Position numbers and translations under genes: made by a program | Source of the DNA: a virus | Virus record (IMG/VR): IMGVR_UViG_3300009076_000012 | Span: 1-43,883 of that record | Length of the DNA stretch: 43,883 nucleotides | Reading direction: 5' to 3' (one strand) | Part shown: positions 18,201-28,309 of the stretch, piece by piece | Position numbering within the stretch: the stretch's first letter is position 1 | Layout: each line of letters starts with the position of its first letter | Notes under the pieces: model-generated | Databases searched by the model: none | What the model saw: the letters and a program-made list of their open reading frames with translations, nothing else | What the model was told of the DNA's origin: nothing

Positions 18201-21200
18201 TGAGGCGTGGTTGCTATCATATAACTCAATAGATGCGGTTCCAACATTTCCACCAAAAAGTCTAAGTGATGTATCATCGTCATTCGCGAAAGGAGCAGTT
18301 GCACTTCTTCCGTATATGTTCCGCGTGTAAAGACCATTGTTTGATCGATCATGCGCAATAAAGATTGATCCAAGTGATCGTAAAGTGCCATTGCTTTGCC
18401 AATCTGGTGCACCTGTTGTAAGATCGTTAACACCAATCTTAGTAGTAAGCTTTCTATATAATGTGTCATGATTATGACCAACAAGAGAAAATGCTGTTGC
18501 TTCTAATCCATCGAGTAGATCAGCATCTAGACCAGAGGTAGTTCCATCATTACCAGCATGCCATATTTTATTTGCCTTATATGACAATTCAGTGTTACTA
18601 ATCTTAAGAAGATCGATTAAAGTGTCATTATATGGCTGATGCGTAAAGATGAAATATTCATTCCTATTATCAGTCGTTTGGAATTCAAGGCGAGAAGTAT
18701 TATCACTGTCACCAGTATTGTAAAACTTGATAGAAGCTCCATCAGTATTTCTATTCCAAACTATACCTTGTTGATCATTACTGAAGTTAACATCGCCTGT
18801 TAGAGCTCCTCCTGAAAGTTTTAAATATCGAGTATCATGATTATGAGCAATGAGAGAAAATTCTGCTGCTTCTTTTCCGTCAAGCAAATCAGCATCTAAA
18901 CCAGAACCTGATCCAACATTATTTGTATGCCATAGCTTGTTCCATTCCCTTTTACCATCGTTGTTAGTAGATCTAAAGTAAACATCTTGCTCATAGAATG
19001 GAGCAGCGAACTGCAAAGAATTGTAGTTGGAGGAATTACTGTGTGTACTTGTAAGTAAGTGATACCATAAACCAGTGCTTTCTGGCCAACCGTTATTCGT
19101 ATCTGCTGCATTTGTTTCATAGAAGCCACTATTCATACGAAGAGTGATATCATTTAAACGAGTTATCTTTGGAAATTTTTCTTTATCAACATAAGATTTG
19201 GTAACCAAGTGATTTGGCGATGTACCTTCGGTATGAAGAGTAACTTTCCTTTGCTTAGAATCAATTGTAAGGGCAATTTGATTATTATCCTGTGATCGAA
19301 ATGTGTGTTTATCTGCATCGTAATAAGCAAATCCAGGGTGGTTAGGATTATCAGAACCGTATAGCTCAATATCAGCACCACTTATATTTTCTTTACCACC
19401 TTGAAGAATTAATCTAGAAGTATTGTTGTTAGTACTAATTACACCGCTATCTGTAATAAATCCGCCGCGCGTATATATGGTACCGCTGTCACCATATATG
19501 CGAGTAAGTAAAAGAGGACCTCCTTGAAAATTGATATTCTGTGTAGCAGGATCAGCTACTCCTAAGTGTAAATGATTACCTTTCTGGACAATCTCATTTG
19601 AATCAATTGCAATTCCGTAATCACTCGCTCCAACTAGAAGTGCTGGATTTGCGAAATTGTTGTAACCAATAGTAGTGGAATCTTTTCCAGTAATATGAAG
19701 AGATGTATCAACTTTAACATTCGAAGATGATACCTGCAATTTTGTACTACCATTTAGGCTAAACTCAGTAGATCCTTTATTATCAATCTGTAAGGCTCCG
19801 TTTAGTCCGCTTTTGCGTAAGATTCTTGCATAACCTACGCTATCTGAAGAAACGTTAGAAGAAATAAGTTTTATTTCAGTAGGATCGGTAGAAGTATTTG
19901 TTCTATCGCCGAGATCCAATTTAGAGCCATTGACATCAAGGTCTTTTATGATTGTAACAGTACCGTCATTAGTCCATTGAGGACCAATGTTTTCAACCTT
20001 AGCACTTGTGATTGAATCATCAAGGATTTCAAAAGTACCAACTGAATTGTCTGACATGTGTCTCAGCTGAATACAATCATCTTGGATTCTTGTGGGATCA
20101 AGAGGTCTTATACGAATATCAGCATAGTCGACATATTCTTTTGTAACAATTGCTCTAGGTCCAGAAGCAAGAATTTGGTCCTGAGTTTGGTCTGGAATTT
20201 TTACTACACCTCTAATTTCTACACCGCCAGTATAATCTTTCGCATAATTAATAGTTAACCTATCTCCGCGATTATGAACAAGTGCTCTACCGTTGTGAAC
20301 ATTTCCTTCAGAACGGCCAGCGCTATATAGATGAAAATCTGTGCCGTATGACCTAATGCGACCTTGAGCAATAACATCTGATCCAACTAATAAATTATTG
20401 GGAACAGATACCGCACTGTCGCTCCATGACGGTCCATATGCAGATAACTTTGATGGATCGATCGCACCAGTTGCAACTTTACTATTAGTAATGGCGCCAT
20501 CTTGAATCTTAACAGTTGAGACTGCTTCAGTAGAAAGCTTAGAATTAACAATAGAAAGATCTCTAACTTTATTAGTCGTAATAGCATTATTAGAAATAAG
20601 ATCTGTACCAACTGCTAATTTTTTAATGCTCAACCTTTGATTTAGGTCAATTTCATTAATAGTAAAATGTGCAATATTTACTTGACCAGTGCCGATCTTA
20701 TCGCTATAATCAATAGTAGCAAACCTATCTTCAATCTTCTTAAACGTATTTAAGTTTGTATTAACGCCGTCTAATAGTGCAGTAAAGTCGGATGCAACCT
20801 CAGAGTTTAATCTGAAGTCCTTTAGTACATGATTGCCCGTAACACGGGACGTTGTACTATCACCAAAATATCCTTTAATTTCTGTATCGTATAGTGCTTC
20901 TCTATGGTCGATATGAGTATCAACTGCTTTTGCTGTAGTAAGCCTATCGTCTACAATATGTGTATCAATTCTATCAGTAGATGTAACATAACCTGCTGGA
21001 TCAATGTGAATGAATTTTACATCATTAGCTAGAATCTTATACTTGTCAATTGTTATAACATCTGTAGTATTATCTTCCTTAGTATATGTTAAAGTAAACT
21101 TTTCATTATCATCTGCGACGGTTTGTCGATCAGGCAAAGCTGCACCAGTAACAACAAGATTTGTTACCTTTTCAAACCCTTGATCACTCGCAAACAGCGA

Positions 21201-21320
21201 ATCAAGTTTTATTTTATACGTGTGATATGCTCCAACAGTGCCATCGATTATTGGGAAAAACTCTTCCCCGTTGATATCAATCTGAAGTCTCTCGTCTAAC
21301 GCTGAAATTTTAGTACTCAT
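15252..21320 (-). CDS. Giant tail fibre protein (2022 aa) with F5/8 type C (discoidin) module
   Basis: The N-terminus (TKISALDE, EEFFPIID, YKIKLDSLF) is an attachment module also seen in the 81-aa protein at 220-465. The shaft has repeated fibre motifs: four GLDADxLDG units followed by (Y/L/K)xA(S/T/A)xF, two HNHDT(R/L)Y units, and several TK(E/S/K)YVD linkers. Residues ~1420-1540 form a beta-rich module (GWYTIAVNTGSRAVARF). Residues ~1550-1677 show the discoidin/F5-8C pattern: YVQLDLLQNQLFAGLQTRGRG, WVTKYKVAYSTD, FTGNSDT, and ITARWVRVYP-like TARWVRVYPVEY. The C-terminus (AGDKVMVVWGYRT) is a separate tip. A perfect late box lies six bases before the ATG. The role is host-glycan or surface recognition. 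Confidence 0.85.
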   Translation of the reverse strand: MSTKISALDERLQIDINGEEFFPIIDGTVGAYHTYKIKLDSLFASDQGFEKVTNLVVTGAALPDRQTVADDNEKFTLTYTKEDNTTDVITIDKYKILANDVKFIHIDPAGYVTSTDRIDTHIVDDRLTTAKAVDTHIDHREALYDTEIKGYFGDSTTSRVTGNHVLKDFRLNSEVASDFTALLDGVNTNLNTFKKIEDRFATIDYSDKIGTGQVNIAHFTINEIDLNQRLSIKKLAVGTDLISNNAITTNKVRDLSIVNSKLSTEAVSTVKIQDGAITNSKVATGAIDPSKLSAYGPSWSDSAVSVPNNLLVGSDVIAQGRIRSYGTDFHLYSAGRSEGNVHNGRALVHNRGDRLTINYAKDYTGGVEIRGVVKIPDQTQDQILASGPRAIVTKEYVDYADIRIRPLDPTRIQDDCIQLRHMSDNSVGTFEILDDSITSAKVENIGPQWTNDGTVTIIKDLDVNGSKLDLGDRTNTSTDPTEIKLISSNVSSDSVGYARILRKSGLNGALQIDNKGSTEFSLNGSTKLQVSSSNVKVDTSLHITGKDSTTIGYNNFANPALLVGASDYGIAIDSNEIVQKGNHLHLGVADPATQNINFQGGPLLLTRIYGDSGTIYTRGGFITDSGVISTNNNTSRLILQGGKENISGADIELYGSDNPNHPGFAYYDADKHTFRSQDNNQIALTIDSKQRKVTLHTEGTSPNHLVTKSYVDKEKFPKITRLNDITLRMNSGFYETNAADTNNGWPESTGLWYHLLTSTHSNSSNYNSLQFAAPFYEQDVYFRSTNNDGKREWNKLWHTNNVGSGSGLDADLLDGKEAAEFSLIAHNHDTRYLKLSGGALTGDVNFSNDQQGIVWNRNTDGASIKFYNTGDSDNTSRLEFQTTDNRNEYFIFTHQPYNDTLIDLLKISNTELSYKANKIWHAGNDGTTSGLDADLLDGLEATAFSLVGHNHDTLYRKLTTKIGVNDLTTGAPDWQSNGTLRSLGSIFIAHDRSNNGLYTRNIYGRSATAPFANDDDTSLRLFGGNVGTASIELYDSNHASAADHISIKSTHTQIYSDNVLALDIKNGGHIVAPLQTQSLIASNKKSLTTKEYVTAEIAKVYPDDNYILRSNPQFESGVTINGSKSPVADGFYQNTNQAFAKDATNLWLKGNSAGASGIFFESSADGVRTLGDSGDGAFIQYRAHGIHGDQTGEQSDLVIGVTNDPRAPQDDKIVFSVPSKDSLVATFDNGSTEHKIWHEGNDGSTSGLDADKLDGYHASSFALKSGTAFTGDSSIAQGKTLRFIHGNAADANDGTISAGKFASGLNIVGTKTTAGGSYEGRQVRIWGDLITNSGDKYWNAGNDGTTSGLDADLLDGYHASDFAKPNTKISVLSPTADSHAATKKYVDNKTASLTNASTLDGIDSLEFINNTASPNALKSNLTPGWYTIAVNTGSRAVARFGLKDQRSSRHQSIVFYASHSYGRDDSNNITVLHSSSYNRNLPFKNIRIKEGETYDGAALQIFISNSSNSVQAFLLGDNFQTSGWRLRDWVPDSQNPNIGYSYPDPNEAQRSYSGYYASGLNQSKFYSTTAWSVDDKNNLPNEYVQLDLLQNQLFAGLQTRGRGDGQEQWVTKYKVAYSTDNITYTYINNGQVFTGNSDTDSSYQNIFSPVTARWVRVYPVEYFSHPSMRLRLVIDAWNVVTNVAGEVDLGVSNGGIITTDEVYAGGQTTQNKLWHAGNTTNAVVNTTIKNGSVSANKLSTGAPSWDTSKNLFVKGKLRLGEPVSGITPLTEIYAERIGTEDILTVYANDKIVFQNSDRLPTMTINHSGNRVIIGGDTILPEQGKLHIDSAAVPLSFRETDQTGGGSFWRMPLDYESLRFDSSNDGTSFGTTGYTNVFQMYKNGKLRAPSLSYRDIDHQRSLVTKEYVDTKVGGRATTAYVDSKVAGITPGKLYHVNAIQKSQGYYKTADTNSSSNVTPNTAVYTYAKAVLPNLAAGDKVMVVWGYRTKDSSNGTTYAFQYATTLYNVLSASTWSVIKSGRII
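17255..18935 (-). repeat. Four dispersed ~65-bp intragenic repeats encoding the LDADLLDG unit
   Basis: Four similar DNA segments near 17255-17325, 17560-17625, 18505-18570 and 18870-18935 encode a W-H/N-xGNDGTTSGLDADLLDG-type unit. The copies share long stretches such as ccatcattacc and agcatctagacca. They lie inside the 2022-aa fibre gene and are substrates for domain shuffling by recombination. Confidence 0.75.
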
Positions 21321-21326
21321 TAATTC

Positions 21327-21334
21327 TATTTATA
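21327..21334 (-). promoter_or_regulatory. T4-type late promoter box before the 2022-aa fibre
   Basis: The minus strand reads TATAAATA, then GAATTA, then ATG. It is a perfect late box six bases before the start codon. Confidence 0.75.
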
Positions 21335-21340
21335 AAGTTT

Positions 21341-24300
21341 TTAGTTGCTAACAGAGACTTCTGCAGATGTTTCGATTATTTTAACTAGTGGTTCTGGACT
21401 ATCATATTGACCCGCGATTGTGTATATTGTTCCAGATACGAATAACTGATCAAGTTCTGGCTTCGATGGATATACGAAGTCTGGTGATGCACTTGTATTT
21501 ATAGCGCCCCTCCATCCAACTAATATGGTATTGCCGCTGTTTTTAGTGCTGACAATTAATCCTTCGATCGTGATACCGCCCCCTAGATCTTGATATACAA
21601 CATTTCCACTAACCAACTGAGGACCAGTGTACGATAAAATATCGATTTGAACTGGAGCAGATATATCAGCATCATCTTCAGGATCATTCCACCAATCGGC
21701 AATATCGTCAATAAGCAATTCTTGATCATAAGGAGAAGAATCAGACTCAAGGAATACTCCATCACCACCTTCAGTTGAAAGTTGATTCCTCTTTTCAATA
21801 ATAGCAGCTACATTCATAAATGTAAATTTATCAGCAATTGCATCAATAATTCGTGTATTGAGATATGAGCTAATATCACCTACATCCTTAAATTTTAGAT
21901 TTTGATGATAGTCTTGTTTAGTAATTACTGCAGCAGGTACTAATGAAGGTATGACATATTTAAATGCTGTTAGTACCGCTCTCATGAACATCTCTGAATT
22001 AACATCGATGCTTGAGCGATCTTGTAATAGATATGCCGCATCTTGCTCCTCATCACCATAAATATTTAGTACTTCTGATTTTAGCTTAACAGGTTTAGCC
22101 TCAATTGTTATCGTATTTGTATAGCTTTGAGTATAAATTTCTCCTGTAACAAACGAACTACCTACTCCTACTAATTTAACTATTCCGGTAAAGTAAAGTC
22201 CATCAGGAGCAATATTTGCTATAATGCCAGTATTCTGACTTGGAGAGTTATTATCATCTTGATAAACTACATCGCCGATACTTAATTCAGGTTCGCCATT
22301 TAAGTTTAATATTCTAATTTCGACATCTTCTGCTGGATTGCCATCTGAGTATTCATATGTATATTTCGCAGCAGCCTCATTACCTGGAACAGACCTTGCT
22401 AACTTAGTCCATAAACCAGCTTCAAATATAAACTCTCGCACTCGAATGTCTCCTTGTAACCAACCAGGTTGGAAAACAGGCATATGATAACCACCAGTAG
22501 CATTTGGAGCTGTAAGCGATTCAAGCCATCTCAAATCCTCTACAGGTTGATTAGTTCTAAACGGCGTAAGAAATCTATCTTCTACTTTAATTACACTTGT
22601 GTTTTGTCTAGTTTCTGGATCAAACAAAACAAACTTTGGTCCAAACCAATGATTATCTCGTATAACAAGAAGAATAACACTCGCAAAGAATCTTAAACCA
22701 GCAGGATGAACTAGATTTACAAACTGTTTTTCCCAATCGCTAACACGTATTCCACTTCGAATGTTATAAGAGAACTGCTGCCAAAATACGCTATCTTGTA
22801 TTCTGTTAACTGAAGAGACTTGACCTTTTCTATCATAGTATTTGCCAAGATAATTTGTAGTAAATTCATGCAGTAAAGCTGCGTTATCTATTATTATGTT
22901 GCTTCTTCCATCTCCCCAATATATGCTTTGAGCTTCATTACTAATTGATTGGTTATAGTCAGCTGTTACTGAAATCTTTGTACGTATTTGCGGTTCATCA
23001 AAAAACCAAAATGAATTAAATACATGGCCAGATAATGTGTTAAAGGCGAATGGATCTTCTGAAAGCGGTTCGGAAGTAAGTCGATTGGCTCCTAGTGTGA
23101 TTCCGTCAAACTCTTCATATACAATTTGATAGAAGTTTTTAACATTATTAATTAAGTATTCTACAATTTCATCCTTTGTAGCATCTGAGACTGCAGATGA
23201 ATAGTACTGAGAATGGCTGATATCGCCATTGAAGTATCCATTAACACTTCTACCAAGTACAAAGTTTGCTTCAGGAGATATCAATAAATGCTTAAGAGTA
23301 TTTCCTTCTAATATTCTTTCGAAATTACTACCACCGACTGATATATCAATGTAGCCGTTATACCTATCAGCTACTCCTCTTATGAGTATTATGTTAAACT
23401 CGTTATATTGAATCTTTTTATTATCCAAATACACTCTATTTGAAGGAATATTTGATATAACAAAATCATCGATGATATCTTTTGATTCCAAATAATAACC
23501 TGGTCTATTAATATTGGTGTTAAAGGTATATGTTACGAGGGGTTTTGTAAATTCAGTTGCATGAATAAGATCACCATCTGCTATTACGGCGTTGTACGAA
23601 GGAGCATTTTTCGAAATTCTTAATATACCACTATTACTCAATTGCGGAGGATATGAAGTTACTAATGGATAACCGTCTATTGGTTCATATAGCGGTAAAG
23701 GACGAATGAAGTTATCTGATAGTTTTTTCCAAATATCATACTTAACATTTGTAATATTTTCACTTGATGCTGGTTCTAAAGAAGCTGGCTCCTTCAATAT
23801 TTTATTAACACTGTCCGGTTCAAGAGAGATAGCGAATGTGTCATTAGCGTTATCAATAGCAATATCTACTCCATAATTTAATCCTACCTTTAATGATTCA
23901 TCGTTCTTCTGCTCAAATTCTACAGAAGCTCTAAACGTTTCGAATAACTTCCAACTAATATATGAGTTTAAATATTGACTTCGGATGTAATACGCTACTG
24001 TTGTTGAGTTATGCTGTTTTCTTTTGTATGAAGAATCTTCTTCATCGTATGCTTCTAAATATTGCTGAGCGTTATTTAACCCGCCATTTACCAATATCAA
24101 ATCATTCCCAGAGAATTTGTATGAATACAATCTTGATCCGCTATGTGTAATATAATTACTACCTCCATCTGTTATAGAACTTATCGGATTATAAAAACTT
24201 ACCCAACCATCTGGAGTTTTTTCCCAAATGTTAATACCATATGCAGCAACCTTTATTATAACGTTACCATTTTCACTTACTTCAAATCTTCCTCCATCAA

Positions 24301-27300
24301 GCAATGAGTTTATTCCTGTAGTAACGTTACTAGTGTATACACTTGATAACGTTGTCTCTATTCTTCCAAACTCGATATGAGAAAGACCTCTATTATAGAA
24401 AGAAATGTGATTAAATGCAATTTTAGTACCGAGAGACATCTGAGAAGCAGCGCTAATTCCGTAAACTGGACTTCTCTGGAAATTATCTTCACCCTCATCG
24501 TCGATTATATTAATCACATCAACAGTCTTTGATCTCTTAAATCCATTAAGCGAATACCTTAAACCTGTAATTACTTCTTCTTCAAACACCGATAGACTTC
24601 CAACCGTAAATTCTACTACTAAGTTATTCCATTCATCGGTTTTTATTTCGTCATTAAAGTATTGATCACTAAATATTTCTCGTGGATTATTGTCGAGAAT
24701 TGCATTGGTGTTTATCTTATCTAAAAATATAGGATAATCAACTTTACCAGCTTCTTTAGAAACAACTTGAAGTGACTTATTTCCAGAAATAGGATTCTTA
24801 CTAATCCGAAGTGTCACATTACCAATTGTTAATATGTCAGTAATACTATCATATATATCTATTGCATTAAACCGAATAGCTAAACTAAACTTAGAATCAA
24901 CATCAAGTCCAATAGGAGTGCTTATAGCTGACGACCCAAGTTTAATTCCGTCATCTAAAGATGTATTGACACTGGTGTTTGTGTTAATGCTGGCTAGCTC
25001 GTTGGTTGACTTCCATCGATTAGTCGTTACTCCGGAATTCATGCTAAATTCTAGATGTGGTCTAACACTTTTTAATGTAGCATGTGGCAAACTGGCAGAG
25101 TTCTCTTCAGACCAGCGACCATCAACTAGATCATAAACGCAAATAACTTGAGAAATGTCTGTATTATTGAGAGTATGTGTTCCAACAATAAGTTGCGACT
25201 TCACCAATTTGATGTGAGTAAAATCAGAAGCTCGGCGTTGATATGCAGGAAGGTCTAAAGATAATGTTTGAAAATGCTCATATGTATTATACTCATTCGC
25301 TTTAAATATAAGCGCTCGAGATGCACCACCAATAGGCTTATCTAAAATAGTAAGATATACATCATCAACTGCATAGTCTAAGATTTCCCATAGTCTTTCT
25401 CCATCATAAACAGTCGTATCAGCAATAGTAATATCTTGCCATGGGATAAAATTGTCATTATGTTTATAATAGATAGACATGTATCCTCTATTATGCAGAG
25501 TAAAGATATGATCAGCGTTTCTCTTGATGCGATCACAGTGTGGGAGAACTGGTAAAGATTCATCTCCTTGTTTGTCTCCGATAATCCACCTTAGTCCAAG
25601 ATCGTATGGATTAACATTTACGAATGCGGAGTTATCTTCCCATTCTGTATAATACATCAACTTACTATTTGACTTAATAGACCATCTACTTTTAGTATCA
25701 GTAGGATGTTTCTCAGCGTGTAAGAACGTAGATATGTTTGCATTAATAGCAAGTTGGTAAACTCTTACTTTACCGCCGCCGCCGAGAGGTGAACCAACTG
25801 CAACTCTCGTACCAGTAGCGTTTAAACTAACTGCTGAGCCGCTATATTCATTAAACGCTTCACCATCAATATCGTTACCAACCTTGCTCCATTTATTTTC
25901 TAGATATTGATATATTCTTGTATGACCTGATTGTGGGAATGTTCCATCATTATAGGAAGCACCAACAGCTATAATATTTCCGGTACTATTGATAGATACC
26001 GCGTTGCCGAAATGATCTCCAGGCCTTTCTCCGAAAAGTGGTTCTCCTAATTGAGACCATAAATTATTACTTCCAAGCCTATAAACTTCTACTGCTCCGT
26101 TTGTAATTTCTGTACCCAATTTACCAGGAATGCCAATTACAAAAGTTTTACCGTTATTACTCAAACTAATTTCTATTTTTTCAACGGGAGAAAGCAATAT
26201 ATCATTAGCGCCGTCATCGAATATTAGTCTTTGGCCACTAGAGAACCAACCAACAGATTCAGCAGTATTAATATATGATTTTGTACATGCTTTTATATCA
26301 GATCCAACATTACAACGAGTTCCAACTAAAAGAGTTCGACCGTTATCGCTTAAACTAACTTGAGTATAACTTTGATTGTCGTTATCTAACTCGGTAATAT
26401 CTGATCCAATTTGAACCCAATCATTTGAAACATCAAATTCAAATACGCGGGCTCTATTTACAACTGAAGCTGAAGTACTATCAAAGTTTTGATTTAATAT
26501 CTTAGCACCATCTTCTTGTAATAAACTTCCTCCTCCGTCATTTCCCTCTTCGAGACCAACTTCAAAACTGTTTTCAGCAATGTAAGGATCATTACCTATT
26601 GCCAACCGAGTACCATCTCCATTTAAACTAACGCTACTACCACTTCTTTCATAGTCAACTGCGCTATATAACGTCGATCCTTTTTGTACCCAAGATTCAT
26701 TAACTAATTCGTATACGTTAACCTTACCAGATAGTGGAGCATTAGCCTGAGCGTTATTCGGAGCACCAATAGCAAGAACTGTTCCGTCTGAGCTTAAACT
26801 AATAGCTGTACCAAAACGCTGATCGATTTGATCACCGTCAATATCAGAACCAATTTGTTCCCATAATTCTGGAGAGCTATTACTATTTAATCTAAATACT
26901 CTAACATGACCGGCGTTTAGGCCTCCACCGTCGTTAAATGGTGCACCGATAGCAAGTATATTGCCATCTTCGCTTATCGCAGTTGACCTCCCGTTATAAT
27001 CCGCAAGAGCTTCGTACGTAATTGTATTTCCAACTTTAATATTATTTGGAGCATCGAATGTTGATCCGCTAAAATCAAAGAAGCGAAGATCATCTTCGGT
27101 TAGAGTCTTTAACACCGGGTCGGTACTATGAATAGAAATCGCTTTTCCATTAAAAGTAACGAGCGTTTCTTGCCACTTACCATTGAATGTTAAACTCATT
27201 GGAGATAAGAACTTGGTCATATGTTCCTTCTTATTTCCGACTAAAGTATTAAGAGCACTCGTTGTTTGATCTATAAAGTTCGTAAATTGAAATGTATCAT

Positions 27301-28306
27301 CTCCGTTAAGAGAAATTCGAGGCTCATTTGTATTAACGAACGATCTACCTATTTTTCCTGTATCTTTATTAAAGAACAACTCATGAGACTGTAACTGAGT
27401 ATAATCTTTTGATAAAGAAAAGAGTGGTTGAATTACAGTATTTTCCTTATTAAATTTTGGACGAAAGCGAATAACAAACGTGTGTTCTTCAGTATCAAGA
27501 GGAACACTATGTTCACCTATATCTCCAAAGTCAACATAAGCGCTTTCTCCATCAAAGTGTACTAACTCTTCATATGAATTAAATGAAGCACCGTTATTAA
27601 AGTAGCCTCTCCAAGTATCTTTTAATACTATTGAGTCCCATGATTCATTAATAGAGTTAAGATTTTTTGCTGAATTAACATCAAATACTAACGAATTAAT
27701 AGCAGGAGGATTATCATAAAGACTAATCGGTGTGACTTTAATAATCTTACCGCTTCCTAATACATCATCATCCTTTTTTAATTGAAACGGCGTATAGTTA
27801 TATTTTATAGCTGTACTACCTTCTATCAACGATGCTACAATAGTACGAGTAAAATCATCATTAGCTGGCTCCCAATCACCAGAAGAAGGACTAAAGAGCT
27901 TCTCTCTTGGATAGGATACTTCAATAATTTCATCGAAGAAGAGGCGGAAAAACGTTGTAATACTTTCTTCAGAACCTTTAAGAGTATAATACTGGACAAT
28001 CTTTTTGTACAGCGATACTCTATCAACCACTACTGAATTAGGAATATTCTTAGCAATTTCTCCTTGAATACCGTCTAAATACTTGATCGAAACTTTATCA
28101 ATATCGTGTTCATCAATGATGCGATTCGTTTCGTATGTTGGAAGACCTTCAGTATTAAGATACTCATAATACTCTTTTATTAAATTTATAAAAGTTTCTG
28201 AACTTTCTCTTAGTTGCGCAGGAATAAGTTCTTCAACTCTAAGCGATTCAGTATTATGCGGTACAGTTCCCTGTGGAGCTGCGGTTGCTATAGAGATATG
28301 AGACAT
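21341..28306 (-). CDS. 7: Baseplate wedge protein gp7 with large adhesin insertions (2321 aa)
   Basis: Residues 1-~200 (LRESSETFINLIKEYYEYLN, YYTLKGSEESITTFFRLFF) and ~1840-2200 (FWQQFSYNIRSGIRVSDWEK, VHPAGLRFFASV) match the conserved ends of T4-like gp7, the central wedge protein contacting gp10, gp8 and gp6. T4 gp7 has 1032 residues. The extra sequence comprises LamG/concanavalin-like modules near 250-425, 1090-1310 and 1560-1720, and seven FG-GAP-like repeats near 430-850 (SxDGxxLAIGAPxxD...GxVxVY, W.Q.GSDIDG). The C-terminus has two SH3-like copies (GDVVYQD near 2009, GNVVYQD near 2235). The gene starts three bases after gp6 ends; no clear late box was seen. Confidence 0.85.
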   Translation of the reverse strand: MSHISIATAAPQGTVPHNTESLRVEELIPAQLRESSETFINLIKEYYEYLNTEGLPTYETNRIIDEHDIDKVSIKYLDGIQGEIAKNIPNSVVVDRVSLYKKIVQYYTLKGSEESITTFFRLFFDEIIEVSYPREKLFSPSSGDWEPANDDFTRTIVASLIEGSTAIKYNYTPFQLKKDDDVLGSGKIIKVTPISLYDNPPAINSLVFDVNSAKNLNSINESWDSIVLKDTWRGYFNNGASFNSYEELVHFDGESAYVDFGDIGEHSVPLDTEEHTFVIRFRPKFNKENTVIQPLFSLSKDYTQLQSHELFFNKDTGKIGRSFVNTNEPRISLNGDDTFQFTNFIDQTTSALNTLVGNKKEHMTKFLSPMSLTFNGKWQETLVTFNGKAISIHSTDPVLKTLTEDDLRFFDFSGSTFDAPNNIKVGNTITYEALADYNGRSTAISEDGNILAIGAPFNDGGGLNAGHVRVFRLNSNSSPELWEQIGSDIDGDQIDQRFGTAISLSSDGTVLAIGAPNNAQANAPLSGKVNVYELVNESWVQKGSTLYSAVDYERSGSSVSLNGDGTRLAIGNDPYIAENSFEVGLEEGNDGGGSLLQEDGAKILNQNFDSTSASVVNRARVFEFDVSNDWVQIGSDITELDNDNQSYTQVSLSDNGRTLLVGTRCNVGSDIKACTKSYINTAESVGWFSSGQRLIFDDGANDILLSPVEKIEISLSNNGKTFVIGIPGKLGTEITNGAVEVYRLGSNNLWSQLGEPLFGERPGDHFGNAVSINSTGNIIAVGASYNDGTFPQSGHTRIYQYLENKWSKVGNDIDGEAFNEYSGSAVSLNATGTRVAVGSPLGGGGKVRVYQLAINANISTFLHAEKHPTDTKSRWSIKSNSKLMYYTEWEDNSAFVNVNPYDLGLRWIIGDKQGDESLPVLPHCDRIKRNADHIFTLHNRGYMSIYYKHNDNFIPWQDITIADTTVYDGERLWEILDYAVDDVYLTILDKPIGGASRALIFKANEYNTYEHFQTLSLDLPAYQRRASDFTHIKLVKSQLIVGTHTLNNTDISQVICVYDLVDGRWSEENSASLPHATLKSVRPHLEFSMNSGVTTNRWKSTNELASINTNTSVNTSLDDGIKLGSSAISTPIGLDVDSKFSLAIRFNAIDIYDSITDILTIGNVTLRISKNPISGNKSLQVVSKEAGKVDYPIFLDKINTNAILDNNPREIFSDQYFNDEIKTDEWNNLVVEFTVGSLSVFEEEVITGLRYSLNGFKRSKTVDVINIIDDEGEDNFQRSPVYGISAASQMSLGTKIAFNHISFYNRGLSHIEFGRIETTLSSVYTSNVTTGINSLLDGGRFEVSENGNVIIKVAAYGINIWEKTPDGWVSFYNPISSITDGGSNYITHSGSRLYSYKFSGNDLILVNGGLNNAQQYLEAYDEEDSSYKRKQHNSTTVAYYIRSQYLNSYISWKLFETFRASVEFEQKNDESLKVGLNYGVDIAIDNANDTFAISLEPDSVNKILKEPASLEPASSENITNVKYDIWKKLSDNFIRPLPLYEPIDGYPLVTSYPPQLSNSGILRISKNAPSYNAVIADGDLIHATEFTKPLVTYTFNTNINRPGYYLESKDIIDDFVISNIPSNRVYLDNKKIQYNEFNIILIRGVADRYNGYIDISVGGSNFERILEGNTLKHLLISPEANFVLGRSVNGYFNGDISHSQYYSSAVSDATKDEIVEYLINNVKNFYQIVYEEFDGITLGANRLTSEPLSEDPFAFNTLSGHVFNSFWFFDEPQIRTKISVTADYNQSISNEAQSIYWGDGRSNIIIDNAALLHEFTTNYLGKYYDRKGQVSSVNRIQDSVFWQQFSYNIRSGIRVSDWEKQFVNLVHPAGLRFFASVILLVIRDNHWFGPKFVLFDPETRQNTSVIKVEDRFLTPFRTNQPVEDLRWLESLTAPNATGGYHMPVFQPGWLQGDIRVREFIFEAGLWTKLARSVPGNEAAAKYTYEYSDGNPAEDVEIRILNLNGEPELSIGDVVYQDDNNSPSQNTGIIANIAPDGLYFTGIVKLVGVGSSFVTGEIYTQSYTNTITIEAKPVKLKSEVLNIYGDEEQDAAYLLQDRSSIDVNSEMFMRAVLTAFKYVIPSLVPAAVITKQDYHQNLKFKDVGDISSYLNTRIIDAIADKFTFMNVAAIIEKRNQLSTEGGDGVFLESDSSPYDQELLIDDIADWWNDPEDDADISAPVQIDILSYTGPQLVSGNVVYQDLGGGITIEGLIVSTKNSGNTILVGWRGAINTSASPDFVYPSKPELDQLFVSGTIYTIAGQYDSPEPLVKIIETSAEVSVSN

Positions 28307-28309
28307 ATT

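Noticed and set aside
17255-18935. Regularly spaced similar DNA segments that could suggest a CRISPR-like array
   Set aside because: The copies are imperfect, irregularly spaced, in frame, and encode the well-known fibre motif GLDADLLDG.
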